A stretch of 64,000 nt of DNA, taken from assembly GCF_962719845.1 (NCBI RefSeq), contig NZ_CAUIYF010000011.1, positions 1 to 64,000 on the forward strand. The letters run 5' to 3'. The notes below the pieces were generated by a model that worked only from the letters and a program-made list of their open reading frames with translations, did not search any database and was not told the origin of the DNA. The stretch is from Neisseria uirgultaei. GTDB taxonomy: Bacteria > Pseudomonadota > Gammaproteobacteria > Burkholderiales > Neisseriaceae. Of the stretch, positions 42,138 through 50,389 are shown in pieces. The position numbers were made by a program, and so were the translations under genes. Numbering within the stretch: position 1 is the stretch's first letter; each line of letters starts with the position of its first letter.

Positions 42138-42404
42138 CTAACTCTTTAAGTTGACATATTGTGCGATATCGAAAGCTGTACCATATTTTCCCATCGGGTC
42201 TTCCCCGTTCTTTATATGAGCGGCAGGCATCCTCATAAAAGAAGGGATACCGATAAGGAAAAATACCTCGGTATAAAAAATATACTGATTGATTAATACA
42301 AATCTAACCAACAGTTCATCGTATTCTTTTCTGTTGGCGTATAAAAAATACTGATATATGCCTTCACTTTCATAGGGCGACGCTTTATGTGCCGTCCTGT
42401 GTGT
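42138..42404 (-). pseudogene. Gene remnant upstream of frpD
   Basis: On the minus strand one frame reads KASPYESEGIYQYFLYANRK, then EYDELLVRFVLINQYIFYTE, VFFLIGIPSFMRMPAAHIKN and GEDPMGKYGTAFDIAQYVNL before TAG at 42138-42140. It has no plausible start codon at its left end and runs back toward the DUS at 42459-42495. Its codon pattern looks like a true protein, 5' truncated, ending 45 bases before frpD. Function unknown. Confidence 0.5.
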
Positions 42405-42458
42405 TGAAACATCGGTTTTCCTTACCGCCTGCCCCGCTTTTCCCTGATTGCTGCCAAC

Positions 42459-42495
42459 TGCCGTCCGAACCTGAACCGTCAGGTTTCAGACGGCA
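42459..42495. terminator. Hairpin overlapping the end of the GIY-YIG gene
   Basis: TGCCGTCCGAACCTGA pairs with TCAGGTTTCAGACGGCA around ACCG. One arm contains the DUS that also encodes the last codons of the upstream gene; the other is a one-mismatch copy. Confidence 0.55.
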
Positions 42496-42754
42496 TTTTT
42501 TCCGCCTGTTCCCACAATTTCCGTTTTTGTGCGGCGGTCAGTTTTTTGACGGCGATTTCCTGTTTGAGCGCAGTGCCTTTATCCATCCCGCCTGCAACGA
42601 TACGCATCGCTACTGGTTTGAATACGCGGGTATATTTCGCGCCTTTTCCGGAAGCGTGGGCGTCAAGCCGCTGTTGCGGATTCGTGCTGATGCCGCAATA
42701 GAACGCGCTGTTTTCACACAATATCAGGTAAACGCTCCAATTTGACGCGTTCAT
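42479..42754 (-). CDS. GIY-YIG nuclease-domain protein (UPF0213 type)
   Basis: A 91-residue single-domain protein. The GIY-YIG-like motif is split between VYLILCENS and FYCGISTNPQQRLDAH, followed by the conserved Arg (RLDAHASGKGAKYTR) and a Glu near residue 66 (ALKQEIAVKKL). YhbQ-like proteins are small structure-specific or uncharacterised nucleases. The ATG at 42754 overlaps the ampG stop (ATGA). The last codons MPSET are a DUS in frame followed by TGA. Confidence 0.88.
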   Translation of the reverse strand: MNASNWSVYLILCENSAFYCGISTNPQQRLDAHASGKGAKYTRVFKPVAMRIVAGGMDKGTALKQEIAVKKLTAAQKRKLWEQAEKMPSET

Positions 42755-44034
42755 CTGCCTGTATCCTGAGTTTTTTCCCCATTCCAAGGCGCAACTTTCA
42801 GCAACAGCAGCATACCTGGCAGGGCAAGTATGAAACACAACTGGAAAAACGGTACATAACCGAGCCATTCGATCAGATAACCGGCAAAGGAATTGATGAC
42901 CGTACGGGGAACAGCGGACAGACTGGTAAACAGCGCGAGCTGCGTTGCCGTAAACGCGGGATTGGTCTCGCGCGCCATATACGATACGAACGCTGCCGTC
43001 CCCAAACCCATGCCGACTGCCTCTGCGCCGATAACTGCCGCCAGCATCAGCCTCTCGCCCGTACCGACCGTGTCGAAATGTCCGAACCCTGCCAGCCATA
43101 CAAACCCCAAAACGGTTACAGCCTGCACCGCGCCGAATAGCCACAAGGCTTTGTTTACGCCGATTTTCAACATCCACACGCCGCCCAAGATACCTGCCGC
43201 CACTGCCGGCCACAGTCCTGCATTTTTGGCAATCAAACCGATGTCGGTCTTGCTGAAACCCATATCCAGATAAAACGGCGTTGCCAACGCAGTTGCCATA
43301 CTATCGCCGAGTTTGTAAAGAAAAATAAACAGCAGCACGCACACCGCCGAAGCGATGCCCTTGCGCGTAAAAAATTCTTTAAACGGCTCTACCACGGTCT
43401 GCTTCAACGTTTTAGGAACGGCAGGCGGCAACACGGGTTCGCGCGCGAGAAACAGCGTCATCAGAAGACCGGGCAGCATAAACAGCGAAGTGATGACAAA
43501 CACCTCCGGCCACGGCATCCTGTCTGCCAACACCAAACTCAATGAACCCGGAACCAAAGCGGCAACCCGGTAGGCGTTCACATGAACAGAGTTGCCCAAA
43601 CCCAATTCTTCGTCCGACAAAATCTCGCGCCTGAACGCATCCAATACAATGTCCTGACTGGCGGAAAAAAAAGCAACAAGCACCGACAAGCCGGCAATCA
43701 ACGGCAGATGATTACGGGGGTTTAAAAAGGCATATGCCGCCAAAGCCGCCAGCAAACCTGCCTGCGTCAGCAGCATCCACCCGCGCCGCCGGCCCAAAAT
43801 GGGAACTCTGACTGCGTCCATCAGCGGCGACCACAAAAATTTCCAAGTAAACGGCAGACCGATTAACGCCATCAGCCCGATGCTCTTCAAATCCACCTGC
43901 TCGCTGCGTAACCACGCCGGAATCAGGTTAATCAGAAAGTACAGCGGCAGCCCCGAGGTAAACCCCGTAAAAATACAGACGAGCATATTGCGGGAAAAGA
44001 TTTGCCCGATAAAACCTGATTTCGATACAGTCAT
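42751..44034 (-). CDS. ampG: Muropeptide permease AmpG
   Basis: Inner-membrane MFS permease that imports GlcNAc-anhydro-MurNAc peptides for recycling. It has 427 residues with about 12-14 segments: GFTSGLPLYFLINLIPAWL at the N-terminus, GLPFTWKFLWSPLMDAV, and ASQDIVLDAFRREIL (the conserved D-A-R loop). In Neisseria the efficiency of AmpG controls how much cytotoxic peptidoglycan monomer is released. It is followed by the GIY-YIG gene with a 4-base overlap. Confidence 0.95.
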   Translation of the reverse strand: MTVSKSGFIGQIFSRNMLVCIFTGFTSGLPLYFLINLIPAWLRSEQVDLKSIGLMALIGLPFTWKFLWSPLMDAVRVPILGRRRGWMLLTQAGLLAALAAYAFLNPRNHLPLIAGLSVLVAFFSASQDIVLDAFRREILSDEELGLGNSVHVNAYRVAALVPGSLSLVLADRMPWPEVFVITSLFMLPGLLMTLFLAREPVLPPAVPKTLKQTVVEPFKEFFTRKGIASAVCVLLFIFLYKLGDSMATALATPFYLDMGFSKTDIGLIAKNAGLWPAVAAGILGGVWMLKIGVNKALWLFGAVQAVTVLGFVWLAGFGHFDTVGTGERLMLAAVIGAEAVGMGLGTAAFVSYMARETNPAFTATQLALFTSLSAVPRTVINSFAGYLIEWLGYVPFFQLCFILALPGMLLLLKVAPWNGEKTQDTGR

Positions 44035-44133
44035 GGTTCAAACAGCCAAGAAACAAAAGCCTATTGTAGCAAATATCGCCCAACCGCTGAAAAACACCGC
44101 CCCTGCTCCGCCGTTTTGCCGTTCAAATGCAAA

Positions 44134-44163
44134 ATGCCGTCTGAAACTTTGTTCAGACGGCAT
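44134..44163. terminator. DUS terminator downstream of glnA
   Basis: Inverted DUS pair with a 6-base loop, 20 bases past the glnA stop. Confidence 0.75.
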
Positions 44164-44183
44164 TTCTACTGAAACCTGAGAGG

Positions 44184-45602
44184 TTACAGGCTGTAATACA
44201 TTTCAAATTCCAGCGGATGCGGTGCCATGCGGATACGGCGGACATCTTCTTCTTTGAAGGCGATGTAACTGTCGATCCAGTCTTTGCTGAACACGCCGCC
44301 ACGCAGCAGGAATTCGTGGTCGGCTTTGAGCGCGGCCAGTGCTTCTTCCAAAGAAGCGCAAACGGTCGGCACCAATGCATCTTCTTCCGGCGGCAGATCG
44401 TACAGGTTTTTATCGGCAGGGTCGCCCGGATGGATTTTGTTTTGAATACCGTCCAAACCGGCCATCAGCAGGGCGGCAAATGCCAAATACGGGTTGGCGG
44501 TCGGATCGGGGAAACGCGCTTCGATACGGCGTGCTTTGCTGCTGTTTACAGACGGAATGCGGATGGAAGCGGAACGGTTTTTGGCGGAATAAGCCAATTT
44601 GGTCGGCGCTTCAAAGTGCGGCACGAGGCGTTTGTAGGAGTTGGTGGACGGATTGGTAATCGCGTTCAAGGCCTTGGCGTGTTTGATGATGCCGCCGATG
44701 TAGTAGAGCGCGGTGTCGCTCAAGCCGGCATAGCCGTCGCCTGAAAACAGGTTTTGACCGTCTTTCCAGATGGATTGGTGAACGTGCATACCGCTGCCGT
44801 TGTCGCCCATAATCGGTTTGGGCATAAAGGTGGCGGTTTTGCCGAAATTGTGGGCAACGTTTTGGATGACGTATTTCATATCTTGGGTTTGGTCGGCGCG
44901 TTTGACCAGCGTGCTGAACTTCGTACCGATTTCCATTTGGCTGCCGGTACCGACTTCGCTGTGGTGCACTTCGACTTCGATGCCGAGTCCTTCCAAAATA
45001 TTCACCATCGCCGAACGCAAATCCTGACCGCAGTCAATCGGCGCGACGGGCGCGTAGCCGCCTTTGACGGCGGGGCGGTGTCCGGTGTTTTGACCGTCCA
45101 TATGCAGACCGCTTGCCCACGCACCGCTTTCGGACGTGATTTCGTAACGGGTTTTGTGCATATCGGTTTCAAATTCTACGCCGTCGAAGACGAAGAATTC
45201 GGGTTCGGGGCCGAAATAGGCCGTGTCGCCGATGCCGGAAGATTTCAAATAGGCCTCGGCGCGGCGTGCGATGGAACGCGGGTCTCGGTCGTAACCCTGA
45301 CCGTCGGCGGGGTCGATCACATCGCAAGTGAACACGACGGTCGCATCATCATAAAAAGGATCGACAAACGCCGTGGCGGGATCGGGGCGCAACTGCATAT
45401 CGGAAGCCTGAATGCCTTTCCAGCCGCCGATGGACGAACCGTCAAACGCCTGACCGTTTTCAAACCACTCTTCGGGATCTTCCAACACGATGCGCGCAGG
45501 CACAGTAAAGTGGTGCTGCTTGCCTTTGGTATCGGTAAAGCGCAAATCGACAAAGCGGGCTTCGCTTTCTTCAATCAATTTTACGGCGTTTTTAATAGAC
45601 AT
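44184..45602 (-). CDS. glnA: Glutamine synthetase, type I
   Basis: ATP-dependent synthesis of glutamine from glutamate and ammonia; dodecamer. It has 472 residues: FDGSSIGGWKGIQASDM, the ATP-binding KPIMGDNGSGMHVHQSIWK, NRSASIRIP, and the adenylylation Tyr at about residue 401 (NLYDLPPEE). The presence of the Tyr in its normal context suggests GlnE-type control. The stop lies just before a DUS terminator; the promoter region is shared divergently with aroE. Confidence 0.97.
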   Translation of the reverse strand: MSIKNAVKLIEESEARFVDLRFTDTKGKQHHFTVPARIVLEDPEEWFENGQAFDGSSIGGWKGIQASDMQLRPDPATAFVDPFYDDATVVFTCDVIDPADGQGYDRDPRSIARRAEAYLKSSGIGDTAYFGPEPEFFVFDGVEFETDMHKTRYEITSESGAWASGLHMDGQNTGHRPAVKGGYAPVAPIDCGQDLRSAMVNILEGLGIEVEVHHSEVGTGSQMEIGTKFSTLVKRADQTQDMKYVIQNVAHNFGKTATFMPKPIMGDNGSGMHVHQSIWKDGQNLFSGDGYAGLSDTALYYIGGIIKHAKALNAITNPSTNSYKRLVPHFEAPTKLAYSAKNRSASIRIPSVNSSKARRIEARFPDPTANPYLAFAALLMAGLDGIQNKIHPGDPADKNLYDLPPEEDALVPTVCASLEEALAALKADHEFLLRGGVFSKDWIDSYIAFKEEDVRRIRMAPHPLEFEMYYSL

Positions 45603-45906
45603 TTTTCAGCTCCTGAAAAAGGGAAATAGCAAAATATGCGGAACGCGGCGGCTTGACGCAAAGCCAGCATGATTCTACCACGTCCATGCCGTCTGAAACT
45701 CGCCCTGCGTCAAATTCCAAGCTGTAAAATATAGTTTCAGACGGCAAGATTGTCAACAATATGCTTCGGTTTATCCTTTCCAAGCGGAATGCCCGCCCTT
45801 TTGTCCGAATGCCGACAAAACAGATGCCGTCTGGACGCCATTTCAGACGGCATCATTCCCATCTTCGCGCCGCCGTTATAAAATGACCGCCCCGCCTTGA
45901 TGGAAT
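45603..45906. other. Divergent promoter region of glnA and aroE with DUS copies
   Basis: Holds four DUS or near-DUS sequences: an inverted pair at about 45687 and 45735, and a second inverted pair at 45833-45854 in which one copy is ATGCCGTCTGGA. No gene was seen. The second hairpin lies 53 bases upstream of aroE. Confidence 0.5.
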
Positions 45907-46722
45907 ATGACTATGCACGCCCTCCCCCGCTACGCCGTTTTCGGCAACCCCGTCGCCCACAGCAAATCGCCGCAGATTCATCAACAATTTGCCCTTCAGG
46001 AAGGCGTTGACATTGAATACGAACGCATTTGCGCCGACATCGACGGTTTTGCACAGGCGGTTTCGACATTTTTTGAAACAGGCGGTTGCGGGGCAAACGT
46101 TACCGTACCGTTCAAGTGGGAAGCGTTTCATCTGGCGGACGAGCATTCCGACCGCGCATTAGCGGCAGGTGCGGTCAATACGCTGATTCTGTTGAAAAAC
46201 GGCAAGCTGCGTGGCGACAACACCGACGGTTTGGGCTTGGTCGGCGATATAGTGAAGGTGCAACACACAGAAATTGAAGGCAAAAATATCCTATTGCTCG
46301 GCGCAGGCGGCGCGGTGCGCGGCGTGATTCCGGTTTTGAAAGAACACCGCCCTGCCCGTATCGTCATTGCCAACCGTACCCACGCCAAAGCCGAGGAATT
46401 GGCGCGGCTTTTCGGCACTGAAGCCGTCCCGATGGCGGATTTGAACGGCGGTTTTGATATCATCATCAACGGCACGTCCGGCGGCTTGAGCGGTCAGCTT
46501 CCTGCCGTCAGCCCTGAAATTTTCCGCAACTGCCGCCTTGCCTACGATATGGTTTACGGCGACGCGGCGCAGGCGTTTTTGAACTTTGCCCGGCAATCGG
46601 GCGCGAAACAAACCGCCAACGGACTGGGTATGCTGGTCGGTCAGGCGGCGGCTTCCTACGCCCTCTGGCGCGGTTTCAAACCAGATATCCGCCCCATTAT
46701 CGAATACATGAAAGCCCTGTAA
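45907..46722 (+). CDS. aroE: Shikimate dehydrogenase
   Basis: NADPH-dependent reduction of 3-dehydroshikimate to shikimate in aromatic amino acid synthesis. It has 271 residues: YAVFGNPVAHSKSPQIHQQF, the catalytic Lys/Asp region (NVTVPFK, GDNTDGLG), Rossmann GAGGAVRGVI, NRTHAKAEEL, and the C-terminal GMLVGQAAASYALW. The start is either 45907 (MTMHALPRY) or 45913 (MHALPRY); no strong ribosome site favours one. It is followed two bases later by mtgA. Confidence 0.95.
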   Translation: MTMHALPRYAVFGNPVAHSKSPQIHQQFALQEGVDIEYERICADIDGFAQAVSTFFETGGCGANVTVPFKWEAFHLADEHSDRALAAGAVNTLILLKNGKLRGDNTDGLGLVGDIVKVQHTEIEGKNILLLGAGGAVRGVIPVLKEHRPARIVIANRTHAKAEELARLFGTEAVPMADLNGGFDIIINGTSGGLSGQLPAVSPEIFRNCRLAYDMVYGDAAQAFLNFARQSGAKQTANGLGMLVGQAAASYALWRGFKPDIRPIIEYMKAL

Positions 46723-46724
46723 CC

Positions 46725-47426
46725 ATGTTCCGCATCATCAAATGGCTGATTGCCCTGCCCATCGGCATCTTCATTTTCTTCAACGCTTATGTGTACGGCA
46801 ACATCATCACCTACCGCGCCGTCGCGCCGCATCAAACCGCCTTTATGTCGATGCGGATGAAGCAATTTGAACAAGAAGGACGCAATGTCGCCCTGGATTA
46901 CCGCTGGGTTCCCTACGACCGCATTTCCACCAACCTGAAAAAAGCCCTGATTGCTTCCGAAGATGCCCATTTTGCCGGACACGGCGGCTTTGATTGGGGC
47001 GGCATTCAAAACGCCATCAGGCGCAACCGGAACAGCGGCGAAGTGAAGGCGGGCGGATCAACCATCAGCCAGCAGCTTGCCAAAAACCTGTTTTTAAACG
47101 AAAGCCGCAGCTATATCCGCAAAGGCGAAGAAGCGGCGATTACCGCGATGATGGAAGCCGTTACCGACAAAGACAGGATTTTCGAACTGTATTTAAACTC
47201 AATCGAATGGCACTACGGCGTTTTCGGCGCGGAAGCCGCATCCCGGTATTTTTATAAGATACCCGCCGCCAAGCTGACCAAACAGCAGGCGGCGAAACTG
47301 ACTGCCCGCGTCCCCGCCCCGCTCTACTACGCCGACCATCCGAAAAGCAAACGGCTGCGCAACAAAACCAATATCGTGCTCAAACGCATGGGTTCGGCAG
47401 AATTGCCTGAAGACGACACGGACTGA
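46725..47426 (+). CDS. mtgA: Monofunctional peptidoglycan glycosyltransferase
   Basis: Polymerises lipid II into glycan strands. It has 233 residues with one N-terminal membrane anchor (WLIALPIGIFIFFNAYVYG) and a GT51 domain: catalytic Glu in ASEDAHFAGHGGFDW, GGSTISQQLAKNLFL, KGEEAAITAMMEA, and the second Glu in LNSIEWHYGVFGAEAAS. It overlaps the aroE operon with a 2-base gap, so it is translated from the same message. Confidence 0.95.
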   Translation: MFRIIKWLIALPIGIFIFFNAYVYGNIITYRAVAPHQTAFMSMRMKQFEQEGRNVALDYRWVPYDRISTNLKKALIASEDAHFAGHGGFDWGGIQNAIRRNRNSGEVKAGGSTISQQLAKNLFLNESRSYIRKGEEAAITAMMEAVTDKDRIFELYLNSIEWHYGVFGAEAASRYFYKIPAAKLTKQQAAKLTARVPAPLYYADHPKSKRLRNKTNIVLKRMGSAELPEDDTD

Positions 47427-47444
47427 GTGCCGCCGCAATATAAA

Positions 47445-47474
47445 ATGCCGTCTGAAATATCATTCAGACGGCAT
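47445..47474 (+). terminator. DUS terminator after mtgA
   Basis: Inverted DUS pair with a 6-base loop closing the aroE-mtgA unit. Confidence 0.75.
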
Positions 47475-47598
47475 ATGCTTTCTGCCTTTACCCTCTTCTC
47501 CAAAACGCAACGGGGCGGTCATTATCACTTTTGTCCTTCTACATAATGGTCAGACACAAAACGTGTCCGACACGGACAACTTCCCAAAAACGGCAGAC

Positions 47599-47624
47599 AA
47601 AAAAATAACCGCTTATCAGCGGTT
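47599..47624 (-). terminator. Rho-independent terminator of tRNA-Phe
   Basis: AACCGCT and AGCGGTT pair around TATC, with a T-run on the minus strand, immediately after the tRNA's encoded CCA. Confidence 0.75.
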
Positions 47625-47627
47625 TTT

Positions 47628-47703
47628 TGGTGGCCAGAGGCGGAATCGAACCGCCGACACACGGATTTTCAATCCGTTGCTCTACCAACTGAGCTATCTG
47701 GCC
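47628..47703 (-). tRNA. tRNA-Phe (GAA anticodon)
   Basis: On the minus strand the 76-base sequence starts GGCCAGATAGCTCAGTTGGT and ends TTCGATTCCGCCTCTGGCC followed by ACCA. The acceptor arms pair perfectly, the D-loop, T-loop (GGTTCGATTCC) and anticodon loop (TTGAAAA) are standard, and the CCA is encoded. Anticodon GAA reads Phe codons. Confidence 0.97.
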
Positions 47704-47893
47704 TTTGTCTGTCTCGTTAAGAGATGCGTATTAAACCAAACTTCGGGACAACACGCAAGCGGATTTGTCGATATTTTTTACCCAACCGACTAAGTCGATG
47801 TTTTAAGTTTAAATTAATTTCACAGAAAAATAGTGCAAATCGGTTTTTTGCCGTTTGTTCGGCGATGTTCTGCTTTTCAGACGGCAAAACGCT

Positions 47894-48628
47894 TCAATAT
47901 TTGAAGTTCTCGCCCAAATAGACGGCGCGGACTTTTTCATTGCCGACCAAGTCGTCGGGCTTGCCGGATGCCAGCACCGCACCGTCCGAAATAATGTAGG
48001 CGCGGTCGCAAATGCTGAGGGTTTCGCGGACGTTGTGGTCGGTAATCAGTACGCCGATGCCGCGCGATTTGAGGAAACCGATGATTTTCTGGATGTCGAT
48101 GACGGCAATCGGATCGACACCTGCAAAGGGTTCGTCCAAAAGGATGAAGCGTGGTTTCATGGCGAGGACACGGGCGATTTCGACGCGCCGCCGTTCGCCG
48201 CCGGACAGCGACGGTGCGGGGCTGCGACGCAGGTGTCCGATATTGAGGTCGGCGAGCAGTTTTTCGATTTCGCTGTCGATTTGATTTTTATCTTTGGTTC
48301 TGATTTCCAAGATGGCGCGGATATTCTGTTCAACTGTCATTTTGCGGAATATCGAGGCTTCCTGCGGCAGGTAGCCGACACCGAGGAGGGCGCGTTCGTG
48401 TATGGGCAGGTGGCGCAATTCCTGCCCGTCCAGCATCACGCTGCCCGCATCGGCGGCAATGAGTCCGACAATCATGTAGAAGCTGGTGGTTTTACCCGCA
48501 CCGTTGGGCCCGAGCAGGCCGACGACTTCTCCGCTTTCGATTTCGAGGGAGAAGCTTTTAACGACTTGGCGTTTTTTGAAACTTTTTTGCAGGTTTTGAA
48601 CAACAAGGCGGCTGACGTTTGCGCTCAT
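47894..48628 (-). CDS. lptB: Lipopolysaccharide export ATPase LptB
   Basis: Cytoplasmic ATPase of the LptB2FG complex that extracts lipo-oligosaccharide from the inner membrane. It has 244 residues: Walker A GPNGAGKTT, Q-loop LPQEASIFRKM, signature LSGGERRRVEIAR, Walker B RFILLDEPFAGVDP, and the H-loop DHNVRETLSIC. The ATG at 48628 follows a GAAGAGA site and matches the family start (MSANVSRL); the frame runs ten codons further. It is last in the kdsC-lptC-lptA-lptB operon. Confidence 0.96.
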   Translation of the reverse strand: MSANVSRLVVQNLQKSFKKRQVVKSFSLEIESGEVVGLLGPNGAGKTTSFYMIVGLIAADAGSVMLDGQELRHLPIHERALLGVGYLPQEASIFRKMTVEQNIRAILEIRTKDKNQIDSEIEKLLADLNIGHLRRSPAPSLSGGERRRVEIARVLAMKPRFILLDEPFAGVDPIAVIDIQKIIGFLKSRGIGVLITDHNVRETLSICDRAYIISDGAVLASGKPDDLVGNEKVRAVYLGENFKY

Positions 48629-48699
48629 AAATATCTCTTCAATCTCTTCGGTCGGCATATGCCGTCCGAACCGGGTTTATGTTTTAGACGGCATCAGGA

Positions 48700-49230
48700 T
48701 TATTCGGATTTTTGCGTACTCGAAGGCTGGATGATGACGCTGACCCTGCCGGATTTGGAAGCGGATTTTGCGCCGGATTTCGTGCTGCCGCTGATGGTAT
48801 AGACTTCGGTTTTGGTGTTGTATGTAATCACCGCGCCTTCGGCGACATCGCCGCCGCGCTGTACTTTGGCATTACCAGTTAAGACTACGGTGCTGCCTGC
48901 AGACGAATAAGCAACGTTGTTTGCCTGACCGCGCACCGTCCCTTTGCCCCCGTCCAACGTTTGGCTGAAGCGCACGGGCGAGCCGTCGGCTTTCATAAAC
49001 TGTTCGCCTTTATCATTACGCGTTACGTTGACGCGGGCGGCGGAAATGTTGAGCGTACCCTGTCTGATGACGACATTGCCGCTAAAGGTGGTGCTTTGGT
49101 TTGCCTGGTCTAGCGAACCTTGGTCGGCTTCGATTTGGATGGGCTGTCTGCTGTCGCTTTGAAGGGCAAAAGCGGGGGATGCCGAAAAAAATGCTATTAA
49201 AACAAAAATTTTACATATTTTTTGTATCAT
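48700..49230 (-). CDS. lptA: Lipopolysaccharide transport periplasmic protein LptA
   Basis: Periplasmic bridge protein carrying lipo-oligosaccharide between LptC and LptD. It has 176 residues with a signal peptide (ending FA at about residue 22) and the beta-jellyroll OstA_N domain (PIQIEADQGSLDQANQSTTF, SGNVVIRQGTLNISAARV, GEQFMKADGSPVRFSQ). It overlaps lptC by 20 bases. A degenerate DUS hairpin (about 48657-48692) lies between lptA and lptB. Confidence 0.94.
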   Translation of the reverse strand: MIQKICKIFVLIAFFSASPAFALQSDSRQPIQIEADQGSLDQANQSTTFSGNVVIRQGTLNISAARVNVTRNDKGEQFMKADGSPVRFSQTLDGGKGTVRGQANNVAYSSAGSTVVLTGNAKVQRGGDVAEGAVITYNTKTEVYTISGSTKSGAKSASKSGRVSVIIQPSSTQKSE

Positions 49231-49792
49231 AAATCGTGGCTTTCACTTTAGATGAGAAGTTCAACAGGCCTGTTTTGTGGTCGTAAGTCATGCCGCCCGC
49301 CTGACCGTGCGATGCACCATATTGGAAACTGACAGGCGTATCGGTTTGGGCATATTGAGATTCGGTATCGACGTGAAGCTTGTCGGTTTTTACCGTACCC
49401 GCCTGCCGCCTGCCGTCGGCGGTTTTGGTCAGCACAACGTTGTTTTTAAAAAGAACCTGTTTGTTTTCGGTATGGTAAACGGCTTCATCGCTGCCGACTT
49501 CGTACAACAGCCTGCCTTCTTGGAAGAAGGAAAGGTGCGGCGACTCGAAATGTATATCGCTGCTTTCCGGAAACTGTTTCGCGCCCTTCGAGCTCAAATG
49601 TTCTTTCAAGTATCCCTGTTCGTCAAACCGCCTGCCGTCCAAGCCGTCCATTGTGTATTGAGGTTCGTCGGGATTGAGCCTGACTTCCTCGATTTCGACT
49701 TCGCTGATACGACCCAACCATGCCGACAGACCGCCCAAGGCAACCGCCAATATCAATGGGAACGCAATTCCGTACCGCCATCTTACTTTCAT
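49211..49792 (-). CDS. lptC: Lipopolysaccharide export protein LptC
   Basis: Bitopic inner-membrane partner of LptB2FG and LptA. It has 193 residues: one N-terminal membrane segment (IAFPLILAVALGGLSAWLG) and a periplasmic LptC domain (YTMDGLDGRRFDEQG, FLQEGRLLYEVGSDE-like stretch, YAQTDTPVSFQYGAS). The start at 49792 is a proper ATG overlapping the kdsC stop (ATGA); the frame's upstream extension overlaps kdsC and is discounted. Confidence 0.93.
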   Translation of the reverse strand: MKVRWRYGIAFPLILAVALGGLSAWLGRISEVEIEEVRLNPDEPQYTMDGLDGRRFDEQGYLKEHLSSKGAKQFPESSDIHFESPHLSFFQEGRLLYEVGSDEAVYHTENKQVLFKNNVVLTKTADGRRQAGTVKTDKLHVDTESQYAQTDTPVSFQYGASHGQAGGMTYDHKTGLLNFSSKVKATIYDTKNM

Positions 49793-50325
49793 TTGATGTA
49801 CTCGTTCAAAGCCGCGCCCAGCGTACCTTTCGCGCGCATAATCAGGTCGCACACTTCGCGCACCGCGCCCGCACCGCCGGGGCGTTTGGCAATATAGGCG
49901 GCGTGTTGCAGCGTAAACCAATGTGCGTCGGAGACAGCAACCGGCAATCCGCAGCGCACCATCACCGGCAAATCGACCACGTCGTCGCCGACAAAGGCAC
50001 ACTCGGCTTCTTCCACGCCTGCATGCTCGCGCAGCTCTTCATACGCGGCGCGTTTGTCCGAAATGCCTTTGAAGTAGTAATTTATGCCCAACTGTTTGAC
50101 GCGGATGCCGACGGAGGGCGCGTCCCGACCTGTGATAATCGCAGTCTGCACGCCGCTTGCCTGAAGCATCTTCAAACCGTGTCCGTCCAGCGTGTGAAAC
50201 GATTTGATTTCTTCGCCGTTATCGCGGATGAAGATGCGCCCGTCGGTCAAAACGCCGTCCACATCCAATATCAGCAGTTTGATTTTGGCGGCGCGCGCCT
50301 GTAATTCGGGAGAAAGTGCCTGCAT
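49789..50325 (-). CDS. kdsC: KDO 8-phosphate phosphatase
   Basis: Removes phosphate from 3-deoxy-D-manno-octulosonate 8-phosphate to release KDO for lipo-oligosaccharide. It has 178 residues of the C0 HAD type: KLLILDVDGVLTDGRIFIRD, ITGRDAPSVGIRVKQLG and GDDVVDLPVMVRCGL with no cap domain. A 4-base overlap links it to lptC. An inverted DUS pair separates it from kdsD, so kdsD may be a separate transcript. Confidence 0.95.
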   Translation of the reverse strand: MQALSPELQARAAKIKLLILDVDGVLTDGRIFIRDNGEEIKSFHTLDGHGLKMLQASGVQTAIITGRDAPSVGIRVKQLGINYYFKGISDKRAAYEELREHAGVEEAECAFVGDDVVDLPVMVRCGLPVAVSDAHWFTLQHAAYIAKRPGGAGAVREVCDLIMRAKGTLGAALNEYIK

Positions 50326-50338
50326 GGGATTTCCTTGT

Positions 50339-50375
50339 TTTCAGACGGCACATTTTAGCACAAATGCCGTCTGAA
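50339..50375. terminator. DUS inverted pair between kdsD and kdsC
   Basis: Here the two DUS point towards each other in the opposite sense (TTCAGACGGC first, then GCCGTCTGAA) with a 12-base gap. It lies 15 bases beyond the kdsD stop and just before kdsC. Confidence 0.55.
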
Positions 50376-50389
50376 ACGGCTGCGCCGCC

